From: Ophiura sarsii
Taxonomy: Eukaryota > Echinodermata > Ophiuroidea > Amphilepidida > Ophiuridae
Length of the DNA stretch: 64,000 nucleotides
Reading direction: 5' to 3'
Assembly: GCA_035610835.1 (NCBI GenBank)
Contig: CM069449.1
Location: 43,916,768 to 43,980,767, forward strand
How positions within the stretch are numbered: position 1 is the stretch's first letter; each line of letters opens with the position of its first letter. Below the pieces are notes generated by a model that was given only the letters and a program-made list of their open reading frames with translations, did not search any database and was not told the origin of the DNA. This document shows positions 24,592 through 35,548 of this stretch, piece after piece. Position numbers and translations under genes: made by a program.

Positions 24592-26595
24592 GAAAGGTCT
24601 TTTGTAGACACATGGCAGTATTAACACGGTCACGCCGCTAAAATAGTATACGTTGCTGCTTGTATTCAGGCCGGTAAATTAGAACTGCATCGAATGAAGC
24701 AACAAATTATCAGAACAATTATCTTTAAAAGATATGGTGCAATAAGTTGCGACAATTTTAATGTTTCAATTGGATTTTGCTGTACTTTAGTGTGAGTGCT
24801 AACTAACAGAGTAGCAAAAATGACCATTTCTCAAGTTCATGGTCATTTGGAAATCAAAAATGTTATTAAAATAAATAAATAAATAAATATTATACTAATG
24901 TCAAGAATATATGACATTGCAAGCCCATGCGATGTATTTTGTAGACGCGAGAGAAAGCACCCATCAATCATCATATCCTCCCCGGCGATATCCCACAATG
25001 CAGTATGTTCACCTGGATGTTTTCCCTCTCGCCTTATCGCTCGAAAGGTAATGTCAACCACCGTCAGCCCCAACCACCACCCTAAGTGAGTGAAAAGGCG
25101 CGGATATCTATTGGACAATGGGTGTTGGAACCCCACTCTGAGGGGATCATCTATTCATCTAAACTGGGAAATCATCAATAAATGGGCGGGACTTAGTAAT
25201 AGCCTGCTCATTTTGATGGCCAAAACAGGTTAAAATACAGTTGACTATTTGGATGCCTAGTAGTCAACATCTATTACTGGCATTGTGCTATAATTACAGT
25301 GGTGGACTTGTCTAGTTCATTATTTTATTTATAGTTCTTAACACTTTTGTTTTTTATATTTTGTCCCCGATGAAGGGTGGTATATCCACTTGAAACGTCG
25401 GTCTTTATTGTTACCATATATCCTGAGTAGTCTCAGATATATCTTTGTTGTTTTATTGCACAGCAATTTTCATTGCTTGTCCCAGAGCATTTCCGTTTCT
25501 GGAAATCGATTGCCTGATCTGGAAACCAATTTTGTGATTAGATTCAAAAACTACAAAATTGATTAAAACATAGATTTCAGCAATTATTTTTACTTTTTAA
25601 ATTTAAAAGTTAATTAGACATACCTACCAATTAATGAAAAGCAAAAATTATTACCCGATGACCATCTTAATTGAATTAGTTAGCTTATTTTTAAAATGCC
25701 CCGATCAAAATTAAAACGCCACGGTGATAATTTAGGTTATTATCGTAGCATGATTTACCAAAAAAATAGTTTGTCGCCAAACTTAAAATAAGGTCGTCCC
25801 CGTGCAGAAAACTGTTAATTTCGTGACCAATTTAATTTCGCAAAAATAGCTCTTGCTCAAATTCGCGAATATAATAACCTTAAAAAGGCAGTGTATTTAT
25901 AATGGTATGTTTGTTTGGTTTCGACTCGCAAAATTAAGTATCCACAAAATTAAAGCATTTTGGTAGTTCACAAAAATAACTACCTGCAAAATAAGTTGAT
26001 CACTACATTTCCAGATTTGGAAATCAATCCCGATTTTCAGATTTGGTCATTTGCCTGGACTGAAGATGTTGATCTTACTCGTTATAGGCTTTAACAATAT
26101 TGGTATTATTTTGTTGTATCATACACCTATCAGTTGTAAGACGCACTATACGACCCCGGGAGTAGTGGTGCGTTACCGAGGTGCATCAACTTCTCATGTA
26201 CCATGACGCACCCTGTGTCAAAAAAACGACGGCCCATTGCTATCCAAATACGCACCCTCAGTCAATTTTTGGACGCACCATTGGTGGATTCTGACGAACC
26301 ATGACGACGCACCCCGTCGTCAGATATCGTTGACTAAACTGGATCAAACACGATGACTACTAAAAATGAAACTACCTTTGATTCACGGGGGATCTGCCCT
26401 TATTCGATGTTGTCAACCCTGGCCCTCAAATAATTATATAGACCCTGGACCGGGACCGGGATGGACGAAACCAAGAGGAGAACTTTTATATGCACAATAA
26501 TGTCTGACTGGTCTAAAGTTCATAAAATATTTAACTGATTATCATAAACGTCAGGATGAGGATGAAACAATTTCGAGAGCATTTCCCATTCTGCT
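24592..26595. other. Mostly non-coding
   Basis: The ORF at 24843-25136 (minus) lies in a locally GC-richer patch but shows no recognisable domain. At 26140-26330 the word GACGCACC and its complement recur about seven times, resembling the word-repeat interiors of other elements here, but no terminal repeats were found. The remainder is AT-rich. Confidence 0.4.
25366..25402 (+). ncRNA. Degenerate hammerhead-ribozyme-like motif
   Basis: CCGATGAAG, a stem GTGG...CCAC and GAAACGTC occur in the order CUGAUGA - stem II - GAAAC of hammerhead ribozymes. The U of CUGA is replaced by C, so activity is doubtful. Such motifs are known in the pseudo-LTRs of Penelope-like retroelements. No Penelope protein is present nearby. 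Confidence 0.35.
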
Positions 26596-26676
26596 TCGAC
26601 CCGTTCAGTGGCGTAACCAGGAGGTGGGGTGGCGGTGGGGAGGGGGAAGGGGCATCCTTCGTCCCTTGTTATACAT

Positions 26677-26752
26677 CGTCGCTGTTCTGACATACCGGCA
26701 CATCACAACAGAAATAAGTAAAGAGATGTGCCGGTATGTCAGAACAGCGACG
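26677..26752. repeat. Perfect 28-bp hairpin with 20-nt loop
   Basis: The left arm 26677-26704 (CGTCGCTGTTCTGACATACC...) is an exact reverse complement of 26725-26752. Arms are GC-balanced, unlike the surroundings. It could be a very short palindromic element or a precursor of a small RNA. Expression cannot be judged from sequence. Confidence 0.85.
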
Positions 26753-26835
26753 ACATGTAGGCTTGCGCCTATTTACAATAAACGGGAGGTAAGTAAAAAA
26801 ATTATGGGCGGCCAAAGGGGTCAAAATGGTCTAAA

Positions 26836-27180
26836 ATGGAGAAAGGTGTCAGTAATTTAGAGAAAGGTGACTAGAAAATGGAGAAAGGTCTCAGTAATTT
26901 AGAGAAAGGGGACTAGAAAATGGAGAAAGGTCTCAGTAATTTAGAGAAAGGTGACTAGAAAATGGAGAAAGGTCTCAGTAATTCAGAGAAAGGTGTCTAG
27001 AATGTAGAATGGTCTCTGTAATTTAGAGAAAGATGTCTAGAATCGAGAAAGGTCTCTGTAATTTAGAGAACGGTGTCTAGAATGAAGAAAGGTCTCAGTA
27101 ATTTTGAGGAAGTTGTCTAGAATCGAGAAAGGTCTCAGTAATTTAGAGAAAGGTGTCTAGAATGTAGAAAGGTATAGTCT
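26836..27180 (+). repeat. Minisatellite, 40-42-bp unit, about eight copies
   Basis: The unit GAGAAAGGTCTCAGTAATTT plus AGAGAAAGGTGACTAGAAAATG repeats with drift to a GTGTCTAGAAT variant. Confidence 0.9.
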
Positions 27181-27195
27181 TGGAAAGGTCAAATG

Positions 27196-27350
27196 TTGAG
27201 AACGGTCTGGGTGTAAAGCAGAGAACGATCTGTAAAGCAGAGAACGATCTGTAAAGCAGAGAACGGTCTGTAAAGCAGAGAACGGTCTGTAAAGCAGAGA
27301 ACGGTCTGTAAAGCAGAGAACGGTCTGTAAAGCAGAGAACGGTCTGTAAG
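27196..27350 (+). repeat. Minisatellite, 19-bp unit, about eight copies
   Basis: AGAGAACGGTCTGTAAAGC is repeated almost perfectly. It shares GAGAA.GGTCT with the 42-bp unit next door, so it is probably derived from it. Confidence 0.9.
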
Positions 27351-27979
27351 TGTAATGTACAGAAAGGTTTTATGAGTTAAACTATGCATGCATGATCAGG
27401 ATGAAAAGAGTCAAGTGCAAGTGTGTATCAGTGTTGTAGTTTAACACTATAGCAATTCGGATAGGACCCTAATCATGAGATGTCTGTTATATAAATGGGA
27501 ATGTTACATGGCATGTCTACGGAGGAATAATCAATGTCGACACACAGTTCTCAAGACTGGGCACAGATGATCATGACTATAGACCCCTCCTCTCGCTGAC
27601 TCTAAAACTAAAAGACCTCTGAACTAAGACCCCAATATAAAACCCTAACCCTAGGCCTAATAACACATATGTACTGAGTTACATGGATCTGCAAATCCAG
27701 GTAGTCTACCTTGATTTAAGGGCGCATGAGGTTCCTGTATTATGGGGATTTGGAATATTAATGGCACCTGTGATAACTGAATTTTAAGAGTATACACATC
27801 CCATAAACCCCCAACCCGAGAACCGCCCAACCCGAGAACCGCCCAACCCACGAACCGCGAATTCTAGTATATATATAATTGTTTACGCATTTTAATTGTT
27901 TAAATCAAGAGAAAGATGATAGATAAATAAATAGAAAAAACTATAAACGCATGGGCGGCCTTTATAATTTATCAAAATA
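27351..27979. other. Non-coding, no recognised feature
   Basis: Contains a short triplicated AACCCGAGAACCGCCC-type repeat at about 27815-27860 and nothing else that I can support. Confidence 0.4.
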
Positions 27980-27984
27980 AAAAA

Positions 27985-28075
27985 ATAACAAGGAATACAT
28001 GGGGATCGAACCCGCGATTGCCGATTGCAAACGATATGGCCAACGTATGCACGCCAAAGAGATCGACGAGTGTGA
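27985..28075 (-). repeat. tRNA-like SINE head
   Basis: The minus strand carries TTGGCCATATCG followed by GGGTTCGATCCCC at tRNA box A/box B spacing. It abuts the truncated LINE and opens a chance ORF in front of it. Confidence 0.45.
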
Positions 28076-28214
28076 TTGTGATAGTTTTATTATTTATCCA
28101 TTTATTTATAACGAACGAATTTTTATTCTCCCATTTTTGCCATTTTATACCATATTTATATGTTACTCTCGCATAAAATGTGTTAGTAATGTGATTATAC
28201 TCCTTATTTTGGAA

Positions 28215-30104
28215 AGAACGGTAAAAACGTTGACATTTTCGAACACAAAAAATGGCGTCATTTATACGGTCCACAATCATTGCTCGACTGACAACAAACT
28301 TCTCAATGATAATGCTAATGATCCAAAGCAGCTTTTTTGCATTGTTGATCAGTTACTGCACCGGAAAAAAACGTCTCCCCTACCCAAGAGCCAGTCCGAT
28401 GAAAACTTAGTCAATGATTTCTCTATCTTTTTCACGGATAAAATAAAGAAAATCCGTGCTGGCTTTGAAATCATTGACGACTGTGCGTGTGATGGAACAG
28501 AAATGGCTTTACAACAACTCAGCTCTTTCACGCCGGCCACACATGATGAAGTACGCGGAATTGTTTTAAATCTCCAAGCAAGTCATGTGAACTGGACCCA
28601 ATCCCAACAACTCTTCTCAAGAAATGTGCACCAGCCATTATACCAATAATCACTGATATTATTAATAACTCGCTGTCAACTGGTGTTGTGCCTGACAATT
28701 TGAAAGTTGCACACATTCGACCTCTCCTTAAAAAAGCTAATTTAGATCCGAATGTGCTGAAAAATTATCGTCCTGTTTCCAACCTCAACTTCTTGGGGAA
28801 AACTCTTGCCCGTCTGTGACCATTCTTGATACAAAATAACCTACGTGAAGACAACCAGTCTGCATACAGATCTGATCATAGCACAGAGACAGCTCTCTTG
28901 CGGGTGCAAAATGACATCCTACAAGCTATGGATAACGGCAAAATAACCTTGTTAGTGCTTCTGGACCTGTCTGCAGCATTTGACACTGTCGACCACAGTC
29001 TACTTCTAAATAGGCTTGAAAAGGATATCGGATTGAAGGATGTTGCACTAAATTGGTTTAGATCATATTTATCAGGTAGAACACAGTCTGTATGTATAAA
29101 TGATGCCACATCAGCACCATCCTTGTTGGAATATGGTTTGCCACAAGGCTCAGCTATGGGTCCAAGTTTGTTTTCTATTTACACTTTGCCACTTGGTCAT
29201 ATTATGCGCACCCATGAAGTGGAATATCACTGCTTTGCTGATGACACTCAAATTTACGAGTCAGTAACCCCAACTCAAGAGAGCGTTAATGCATCCATTC
29301 TTAAAATAGAGAAATGTATAGATGCAATACGTGTGTGGATGAAATCAAACCATCTTAAGCTGAACGATGACAAGACAGAATGTATTGTTTTTGGAAACAA
29401 GCAACAATTATCAAAAGTGGAAATTTCTCACATAAGAGTTGGTGAGTCACATGTTAAACCCTCACAAAATGTTCGCAATCTTGGTGTCATGTTTGACCAA
29501 TCGATGACAATGGAGAATCATATCAATCATATCTCCAAAGCTGCATACATGTCCATTCGAAACATCGGACGGATCAGACACCACCTCAATAGAGAAACTG
29601 CTGAATTGATCACCCATGCATTTATTACCTCAAGACTTGACATGGGAAATTCATTGTTGTATGGGGTTACAGCTTCTCAACTTCAGCGTCTTCAACGTAT
29701 TCAAAATATTGCTGCTAGAATTATAACTTTCACCAAAATATCTGATCACATAACCAATAACCCCTGTGCCTATGGACTTGCATTGGCTACCTGTTGAGCA
29801 TAGAATCAGATATAAACTTGCTTTACTCGCATTCAAAATTTTACAACACAAGGCGCCACAATATCTCACTGAGCTTGTGCAACCCTATATACCTGGACAC
29901 AGTGGACTCCGCTCATCAAAACAATTGCTTCTTACCGAGTACCCAGTAAGAAATCAATGGTGAGAACGTTCATTTCTCGTTGCTGTTGCAAGAATTTGGA
30001 ACAGTCTACCACGCGATGCTAAATGTACAGATTCTATTCATAGTTTTAAGAAAACTTTAAAGACTCATTTGGTCAATGAAGCGTACAAAACAGTATATGT
30101 ATAA
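28215..30104 (+). pseudogene. CR1/L2-like LINE reverse transcriptase, 5'-truncated and frameshifted
   Basis: A non-LTR reverse transcriptase can be followed across three frames. The linker region ahead of RT (28290-28580, FSIFFTDKIKKIR) is followed by a frameshift near 28585. Then come the NYRPVSNLNFLGK segment and a TGA at 28817. The palm domain is open from 28826, with the LLDLSAAFDTVDH active-site strand, LPQGSAMGPSLF, and the catalytic box as FADD in place of YADD. A second frameshift near 29765 separates the C-terminal HWLPVEHRIRYKLALLAFK and IWNSLP segments, which end at TAA 30102. Endonuclease sequence is absent. With two frameshifts and at least one internal stop it cannot make active protein. 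Clade assignment rests on the FADD box and tail and is approximate. Confidence 0.9.
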
Positions 30105-30246
30105 TACCCATGCTATTTATCATTTTTGTGCTATTAATTACTTATATTATTACATGTTTACAAAAGCGCCATGAGCGTCATTTCTGACGGATACCGGCGC
30201 TATACAAATTACCATTATTATTATCATTATTATTATTATTATTATT
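30105..30246 (+). repeat. LINE 3' end with (ATT)n tail
   Basis: The segment GCGCTATACAAATTACCATT is followed by a TTA/ATT microsatellite, the usual end of a LINE that primes on a short simple repeat. It marks the 3' border of the element. Confidence 0.8.
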
Positions 30247-30468
30247 GTGTGACGTGTTGCATTGCATTATTCATGTTACGATCTTTTTATGTATGTTTTT
30301 GTTATACTTCTCAATCGCTTATCGCCAACTCTGTACATGAAGCTTCATGCGCTGTCCCAACGCTGTCATTAGAGTCCCTTCGACTCTCCAGAGGGCGTTA
30401 CCTTTTACAGGGTTCGCGTTCGGGTAAATGAACAAATGTGCAAATGAATTAGCTGTCCCCGCCTGTTA

Positions 30469-30938
30469 TAAACTGCTCACAAAAAGTATCGAAACACTTA
30501 GAAATGATCCAATATATAACGGCGCGAAAGAGTATGCATTAATCGAAGCCAATTACAAAGTGCATACTTTTGTTCTGCGTATTTTGACACCTCGATCGTT
30601 GAGATACGATGTTGCGGAGCGGAGTAATTGTCATTTCAATGATCGTGGGTCCAGTTTCAAAAGTGACACTCATCCCTCTTGAAAAGCACGAAACCGATCA
30701 TTCTAAACAGAAATGCAAACCTCTTTCTATAGGATGATTGTCACTTTTGAAACTGGACCCACGACCATTGAAATGACAATAACTCCGCTCCGCAACATCG
30801 TATCTCGTCGATCGAATTGTCAAAATACGCAGAACAAAATGATGCACTTGGTTATTTGCTTCGATTAATGCTTATATTTTCGAGCCGTTATATATTGGAT
30901 CATTTCTAAGTGTTTCGATACTTTTTGTGAGCAGTTTA
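30469..30938. mobile_element. 470-bp fold-back MITE, TA duplication
   Basis: Arms of about 210 bp starting TAAACTGCTCACAAAAAGTA are inverted copies with scattered changes and a short loop near 30690. TA flanks both ends (30467-30468, 30939-30940), as expected for a Tc1/mariner-type transposase. ORFs within are by-products. Confidence 0.85.
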
Positions 30939-31114
30939 TATACTCCTTGGCCCTGGTCGTACATACAGGATAATTCCATCTGAATAAAGATTAGTGGTAG
31001 TTATGCTGTAATCAATCAAGTATCTTAGGATCCATTATGTACTGTATGACATTATGAATATAGCAGGTAGTCCCCTTATTCTGAGAAGATTAGTGCCTGC
31101 CGTGATTATAGGGC

Positions 31115-31320
31115 AGTGCGTTTTGAACTCACCACCCAAAATGTGTGGCGGCGTTGCATTTATCGTGAGGAATCATCCATCTCTCTCTATTAACTCAACA
31201 AATAAATGGGGTAGAGCTCTGCTGCATGGTTTAGGTGTCATTTGAAAGCCCATACATCAAGCTAAATTGTGGTAATAAATCAGGTTTTTCTATCACTGTT
31301 TGGCTGAGATATGGTTGCTT
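31115..31320. repeat. Fragment of the GGCCATGTGTTTTGAAC element family
   Basis: Begins GTTTTGAACTCACCACCC and aligns, inverted, with 4495-4697 through ATCCATCTCTCTCTA and TTTGGCTGAGATATG. The far end of the element is not recognisable here. It sits just beyond the 3' end of the IgGFc-ZP coding exons. Confidence 0.7.
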
Positions 31321-31584
31321 ATATTTCAAAAGTCGTTATTTTCACTCGTAAAATCTGAATGCCAGGTCAATTTTGATACATTTTAGTGTCATGTTAAAGC
31401 TTAGGAAATGCTCTGAGTTTATGATCCAAAATACATTGCAGATAATATAATATAAAAACTCGTTGGTCTACATGTTATAGTTGAGTTATAAGTCACTTTT
31501 TTGATCAAACAAGTTTCTATAATTGACTCTTAAGGAATTCCGATACATAGTATATCGACGATATGTTTTTGGCTCTCCATGCTC

Positions 31585-31721
31585 TCAGTGATCCTGTTTG
31601 CATTTATCGGCACACGTTTGAGCTTGGTCCCACCAGGATCCGACTGTGTTAACATCGTTCAAACAAGCCATCAAACAAATAAAGCCTGGTTGGTTCAGGA
31701 AAGAAGCAGTCTTAGTGGCAT
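31585..31721 (-). CDS. IgGFc-ZP gene, last coding exon (twin CX3C tail, stop)
   Basis: The acceptor TATTTTCCAG precedes a 137-nt reading frame in phase 1, matching the upstream exon that ends one base into a codon. It encodes 44 residues and a TGA at 31585. The tail contains CLMAC, then 16 residues including SWWDQ, then CADKC. That is a CX3C-X16-CX3C pattern like those that clamp helical hairpins. No transmembrane segment or GPI-type hydrophobic end is visible, so the protein product appears soluble or matrix-associated. No AATAAA was identified just downstream. Membership in the gene rests on phase, strand, order and acceptor, not on a known family match. Confidence 0.6.
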
Positions 31722-32149
31722 CTGGAAAATATGAATAATTAGTATGATGTGAAATTGTGATGGTCACCCTTAAAATGAAATAGGAATGGTAAAAAGGCAA
31801 AGGTGCTTCACCATGTTCACACGTACATAACAAGTCTCAGGTTATCATGTTTAATTTTATTGAGGAATAATTTGTTCAAATTATGTAGCAGATGGCGACA
31901 CGAAGGCTTATTACAATAGATAAGTATTCATGAACTTATCATGCTAATTTATTGACCAATTCAAAAACCTGGTTGTAGGCCTAATTACACAACTTCTACC
32001 ACTTTCTACACATTTTCTCGATGAATTTAAAGGCTCATAGCCAATACGAGAACGATTTAGTACAATTATAACGCTGTTTATAATGTGTAATTGATTAATT
32101 GTGTTATGTTCTAGATTAACTAGAATGGATGAGCACAGAAATAACCCGT

Positions 32150-32176
32150 CAACCCCCCCCCCCCCCCCCCCCCCCC
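32150..32176. repeat. Poly-C tract
   Basis: About 25 consecutive C residues, just left of a mariner-like element. Confidence 0.9.
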
Positions 32177-32229
32177 TCGTGAGGCATTGTCTCCGTATGA
32201 GGAGTTATTCATGAGCACACCCGATTGTA

Positions 32230-33270
32230 CAGGGTGTCCCAAAAACACTGTGCACGTGTTTACCCAACTTATTGACCATGACGTTCTAAAGGTTGGTGTT
32301 GCATGCTATACATAGTGAAAGACTAAACGCTTAACTTTCAGATGCCGTTTATTTAATCTGATTTGGTTTTGTCTGTCGTGAGATAAATTCACTAAAGTTA
32401 CCTAAAGTCGATGTTGTGCCACTTTAATACAGATAAGCGTCAAATCGACACTAACTTGTTCTTCCAATGGGCATCATCAATCCGTCTTGAAACATTTGGG
32501 GGAAGGGTGGTGGAATTCGGTCTGTATTTTAAAAATATTCAGTTATGTTTGGCTACACAGACACTCATTCTATTATTTAAACCTATTTAATCGCAATACA
32601 TAAACATTATGATTGCATAACATTTCCTAAGACCACTCGAACAGATGAGAGATTTGTATCTCCCGAGTAAAACTTTGTATTCATTGTCAACTGTAAAGTG
32701 GCACAACGTCGATTTTAGGTAGCTTTAGTTAATTGGTTATATATCAGGATTGACAAAACCAAATCCGATGAAATAAACGGCATCTAAAAGACAAGAGTCA
32801 GTCTCTCAATATGTATAAAAGTATAGCATCAAAATGTAGAACTTAAAGGTATATTATGTGATATTTCCAGGGAACGCCCTCAACATCGGGAAAAAATTGA
32901 AAGCAGATTTTCTTGCAGATTTACATTTCTGATCATAAATCGTACATACATTCCAAGTTACAGGGCGATACGATTCCTAATTACTTCAAAATCGTGGTCT
33001 TAGAGTGAAAATAAACTGTCGGGATAACACGACAGTTTATATTTTCACTCTGAATTTACTCTAAAACCTTGATGTTGAGGTAATTAGGAATAGTATCGCT
33101 CTGTTACTTGGAATGTATGTACGATTTATGATCAGAAATGTAAATCTGCAAGAAAATCTACTTTCTAAAAAAATCATGAATAGAGGGCGCTCTCTGGAAA
33201 AGATCACATAATATGTCTTTAATGGTCAATAGGCTGGGTAATCACGTGCACAGGTTTTTGGAACACCCTG
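32230..33270. mobile_element. Mariner-like non-autonomous element with nested TTAA MITE
   Basis: Ends CAGGGTGTCCCAAAAACACT and its imperfect complement (TTTTTGGAACACCCTG), with TA at 32228-32229 and 33271-33272. Internal inverted blocks (CAACGTCGATTTTAGGTA and its complement near 32400) show it was itself palindromic before the TTAA element split it. It lies in the last intron of the IgGFc-ZP gene. Confidence 0.8.
32847..33218. mobile_element. TTAA-type palindromic MITE, copy 2 (nested)
   Basis: TTAA flanks at 32843-32846 and 33219-33222. Ends AGGTATATTATGTGAT and ATCACATAATATGTCT are inverted. Inner blocks TTTCTTGCAGATTTACATTT, ACTTGGAATGTATGTACGA and AATAAACTGTCGGGATAA mirror one another. 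It is the better-preserved sister of 8890-9434. Confidence 0.9.
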
Positions 33271-33463
33271 TAATAGGGATTCTAGAACATAACGTAATGT
33301 TCAAATAAAGACATGATTATAAACCGCGCGTCATAACACTGTATTTGGTGATTTATATATATCCACATGTTCGAGTTTACATCAAACAGAGAGTATGTTG
33401 TCAATATCGCTACAACAATATTCAACTACTTCTTGCATTGCACAATACATGAATACAAAATAC

Positions 33464-33662
33464 CTTTAGATGCATCCATCCCGGATACTAAGTCATTGCC
33501 ATCAGTAAATATGATTGGTCCTTGTGTCATGACGTATGCCTTTGACCCACTGCGCATGATGCTCAAATCTCGTTTGACAATTCTGGACTCATGACAACCT
33601 TGAGCGCACCTGGAATTCGGGTCAGATATGTTGCAAACCATCAGATAGCAATGAGCGTAGAC
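33464..33662 (-). CDS. IgGFc-ZP gene, ZP-C end exon with dibasic cleavage site
   Basis: The acceptor TTGTCTCCAG is followed in phase 0 by VYAHCYLMVCNISDPNSRC, then AQGC. This is the hallmark C-terminal segment of ZP domains, with four closely spaced cysteines. Next comes HESRIVKRD, a basic site placed where ZP proteins are cut before polymerisation. The hydrophobic stretch AYVMTQGPIIF is placed like the external hydrophobic patch known in this family. The exon ends after AAA G before GTATTT (phase 1). Confidence 0.9.
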
Positions 33663-34247
33663 CTGGAGACAACGAAATAAAACTACAATTTTACACAGGA
33701 GTGACATAAAAATCTTGTACCCACCGAGAACAGGTTTCGGTTTTATCGGCATTGCCCCTACTTTTCAAAATAAGAAAAGTGCTTCCTTAATGTCTTTGTT
33801 AATCACTAACGACACGAGGTGGTTCTGTGAAACAACTAGCATAAGTAACAAATGTGTCAAACGGTGCTAGGAATAATTAAAAGGTAACCAGTGATTTACA
33901 CTACTTATACCCGATATAAACCATGTTGGATTTGTTTTACTATACCTCATAAATATGGTAGGCTTTACCGATTAGTTTGCATAGACAACAGAGTTATTTC
34001 AATGTGTTGATGTAGAATTCCCCTCCTTTTTCACGGGTGTAACTTGCAAAGTAAATCCACTGCTCTTTAAATTACGATATTAGTGTTTGTTTGGCATCCT
34101 TTTCATCTAAAACAGTTGAGATCAATTCTAGTAGGCGAAATACAAGCTCCGCGAGCTGGTACGATTGAACAATGAAATCCGTTAAATTAGATAATAAATA
34201 TTTAAAAGGTATAGTAAAGTCACCCTTTACGGGTGTAGTAGACTAAC

Positions 34248-34347
34248 CGGTGTATTGGATTCGACAAATGCAAAAGCCTCCAATCCAAATCGTTCAACCA
34301 TTGGGTCACCAGTCGGGAAGAACTCGAGTGTTTCGTCTTTGATACAC
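34248..34347 (-). CDS. IgGFc-ZP gene, small ZP-C exon
   Basis: Exactly 100 nt, too short for ORF detection. The acceptor TTATTATAG and donor CCG|GTTAGT bound a frame that enters in phase 2 and leaves in phase 0, just what the neighbouring exons need. It reads GCIKDETLEFF, then ERFGLEAFAFVESNTP. This is the family's DGC...F.F..F.F segment that precedes VYxHC. It completes the ZP-C subdomain. Confidence 0.88.
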
Positions 34348-34605
34348 CTATAATAAAAAGCATGTGCTAATGTCATGAATGTGGAACTTGAAGTCAACCA
34401 ATGTTGGTTGGTTGCCCTGGAAGATGTGGAGTGGGTAGGGAATCTCTTGGAGATGGGGGCGGGGGCAGTGAACTATCATGCTGTAACCAAAGATTGTCCA
34501 GACACCCCCCTCCCCCCCTTAACCCTAACCAGTAAAGCTATGTTTTTTGTGCGTATCGGGGGGAGGGGGGGAAAGTACTATTTTTTTGACCCAGAAAAAT
34601 CACCC

Positions 34606-34681
34606 AGCACCTCCCGGGATTCGATCGCGGGACCATCCGCACCCCAGTCTGTCCCTCTACCAACTGAGCTAAGCTGCCAGC
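34606..34681 (-). repeat. tRNA-derived SINE head
   Basis: The minus strand reads TTAGCTCAGTTGGTAGAG (box A, typical tRNA D-arm) and GATCGAATCCCGGG (box B) at the right spacing. The acceptor pairing is poor. It is embedded in a C/G-run-rich stretch (34500-34620) of the intron. Confidence 0.6.
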
Positions 34682-35548
34682 CCATATGCGGGTTAAAACT
34701 TTCCGCCCACATATGCCTGCGGTAGGTGACGTCATCGAGGCAATGTAGCAGCGCGTGCGTGGAGATAGTTTCTGGCAGTGAGATTTAGTGAGATTCAGTG
34801 GGGTTAGGGTTAACGAGTATTTCCTCTGAATCCAGAATGCACCATTAAATGAGGTTTTCGGATGTTTTTCTCCACCACTTGACCCTTATATGAGTAGAAT
34901 ATCGACGGAATTTCGTAACGAGTACATCACCCTTTTAGAAATGGTCGATTTAGACCCATTTAGATCCTTTAACGCGTTACCCAAGTAAGGTTAGGGTTTG
35001 TAGAATTTCATCGTATTCCCATGCAAAACCCTTATGTTTTCATTTCTCTTTCACCAACGGTCTGCAAATATATACAGCTAAGGGCGAAATTATTCATATT
35101 CTTAACCAATACATATGGCGTTCATTTATAACATTACCCACGGCAATTAAATGACATTTAAGGATACTATTACATAGAAATATCCCGGACTGGCAACACA
35201 AATCCATTTTGTGAAATACAACCACGGATGCTCAAAATTTTGAATCGAAGTAATGTCATTAATGAGTTTCAAAACTATTATTATTTAGCCCTGCAAAGCA
35301 AGGTGCAATATTTTCCTGATACATTGCGATGCAACGATGTTCAAAACACACTTAAACTTCAGGGCATTTCATGATGAGTGTAATGTTTACCTCATTGGAA
35401 AAGCACAACAATATCAATCTCAGTTTGCGAATCTTGAATATTACTATCAAGCTGTTTCAGGGATGTGGGAATTTGTGTTAAGCCGCTTCTATTTATAATA
35501 CTTTGACTAATAATTATATGCAACTTCCTACAAAGCACAGAAAACATA
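34682..35548. other. Intron sequence, no recognised feature
   Basis: AT-rich intron. Short GGTTAGGGTTA runs near 34806 and 34990 are too brief to be called telomeric. Confidence 0.4.

Noticed and set aside
24843..25136. 97-codon minus ORF in a GC-richer patch
   Set aside because: No domain, no splice-site support and a poly-hydrophobic AT-rich tail.
26836..27350. Possible CRISPR-like repeat array
   Set aside because: Repeats are contiguous, with no unique spacers, in an animal genome. These are minisatellites.
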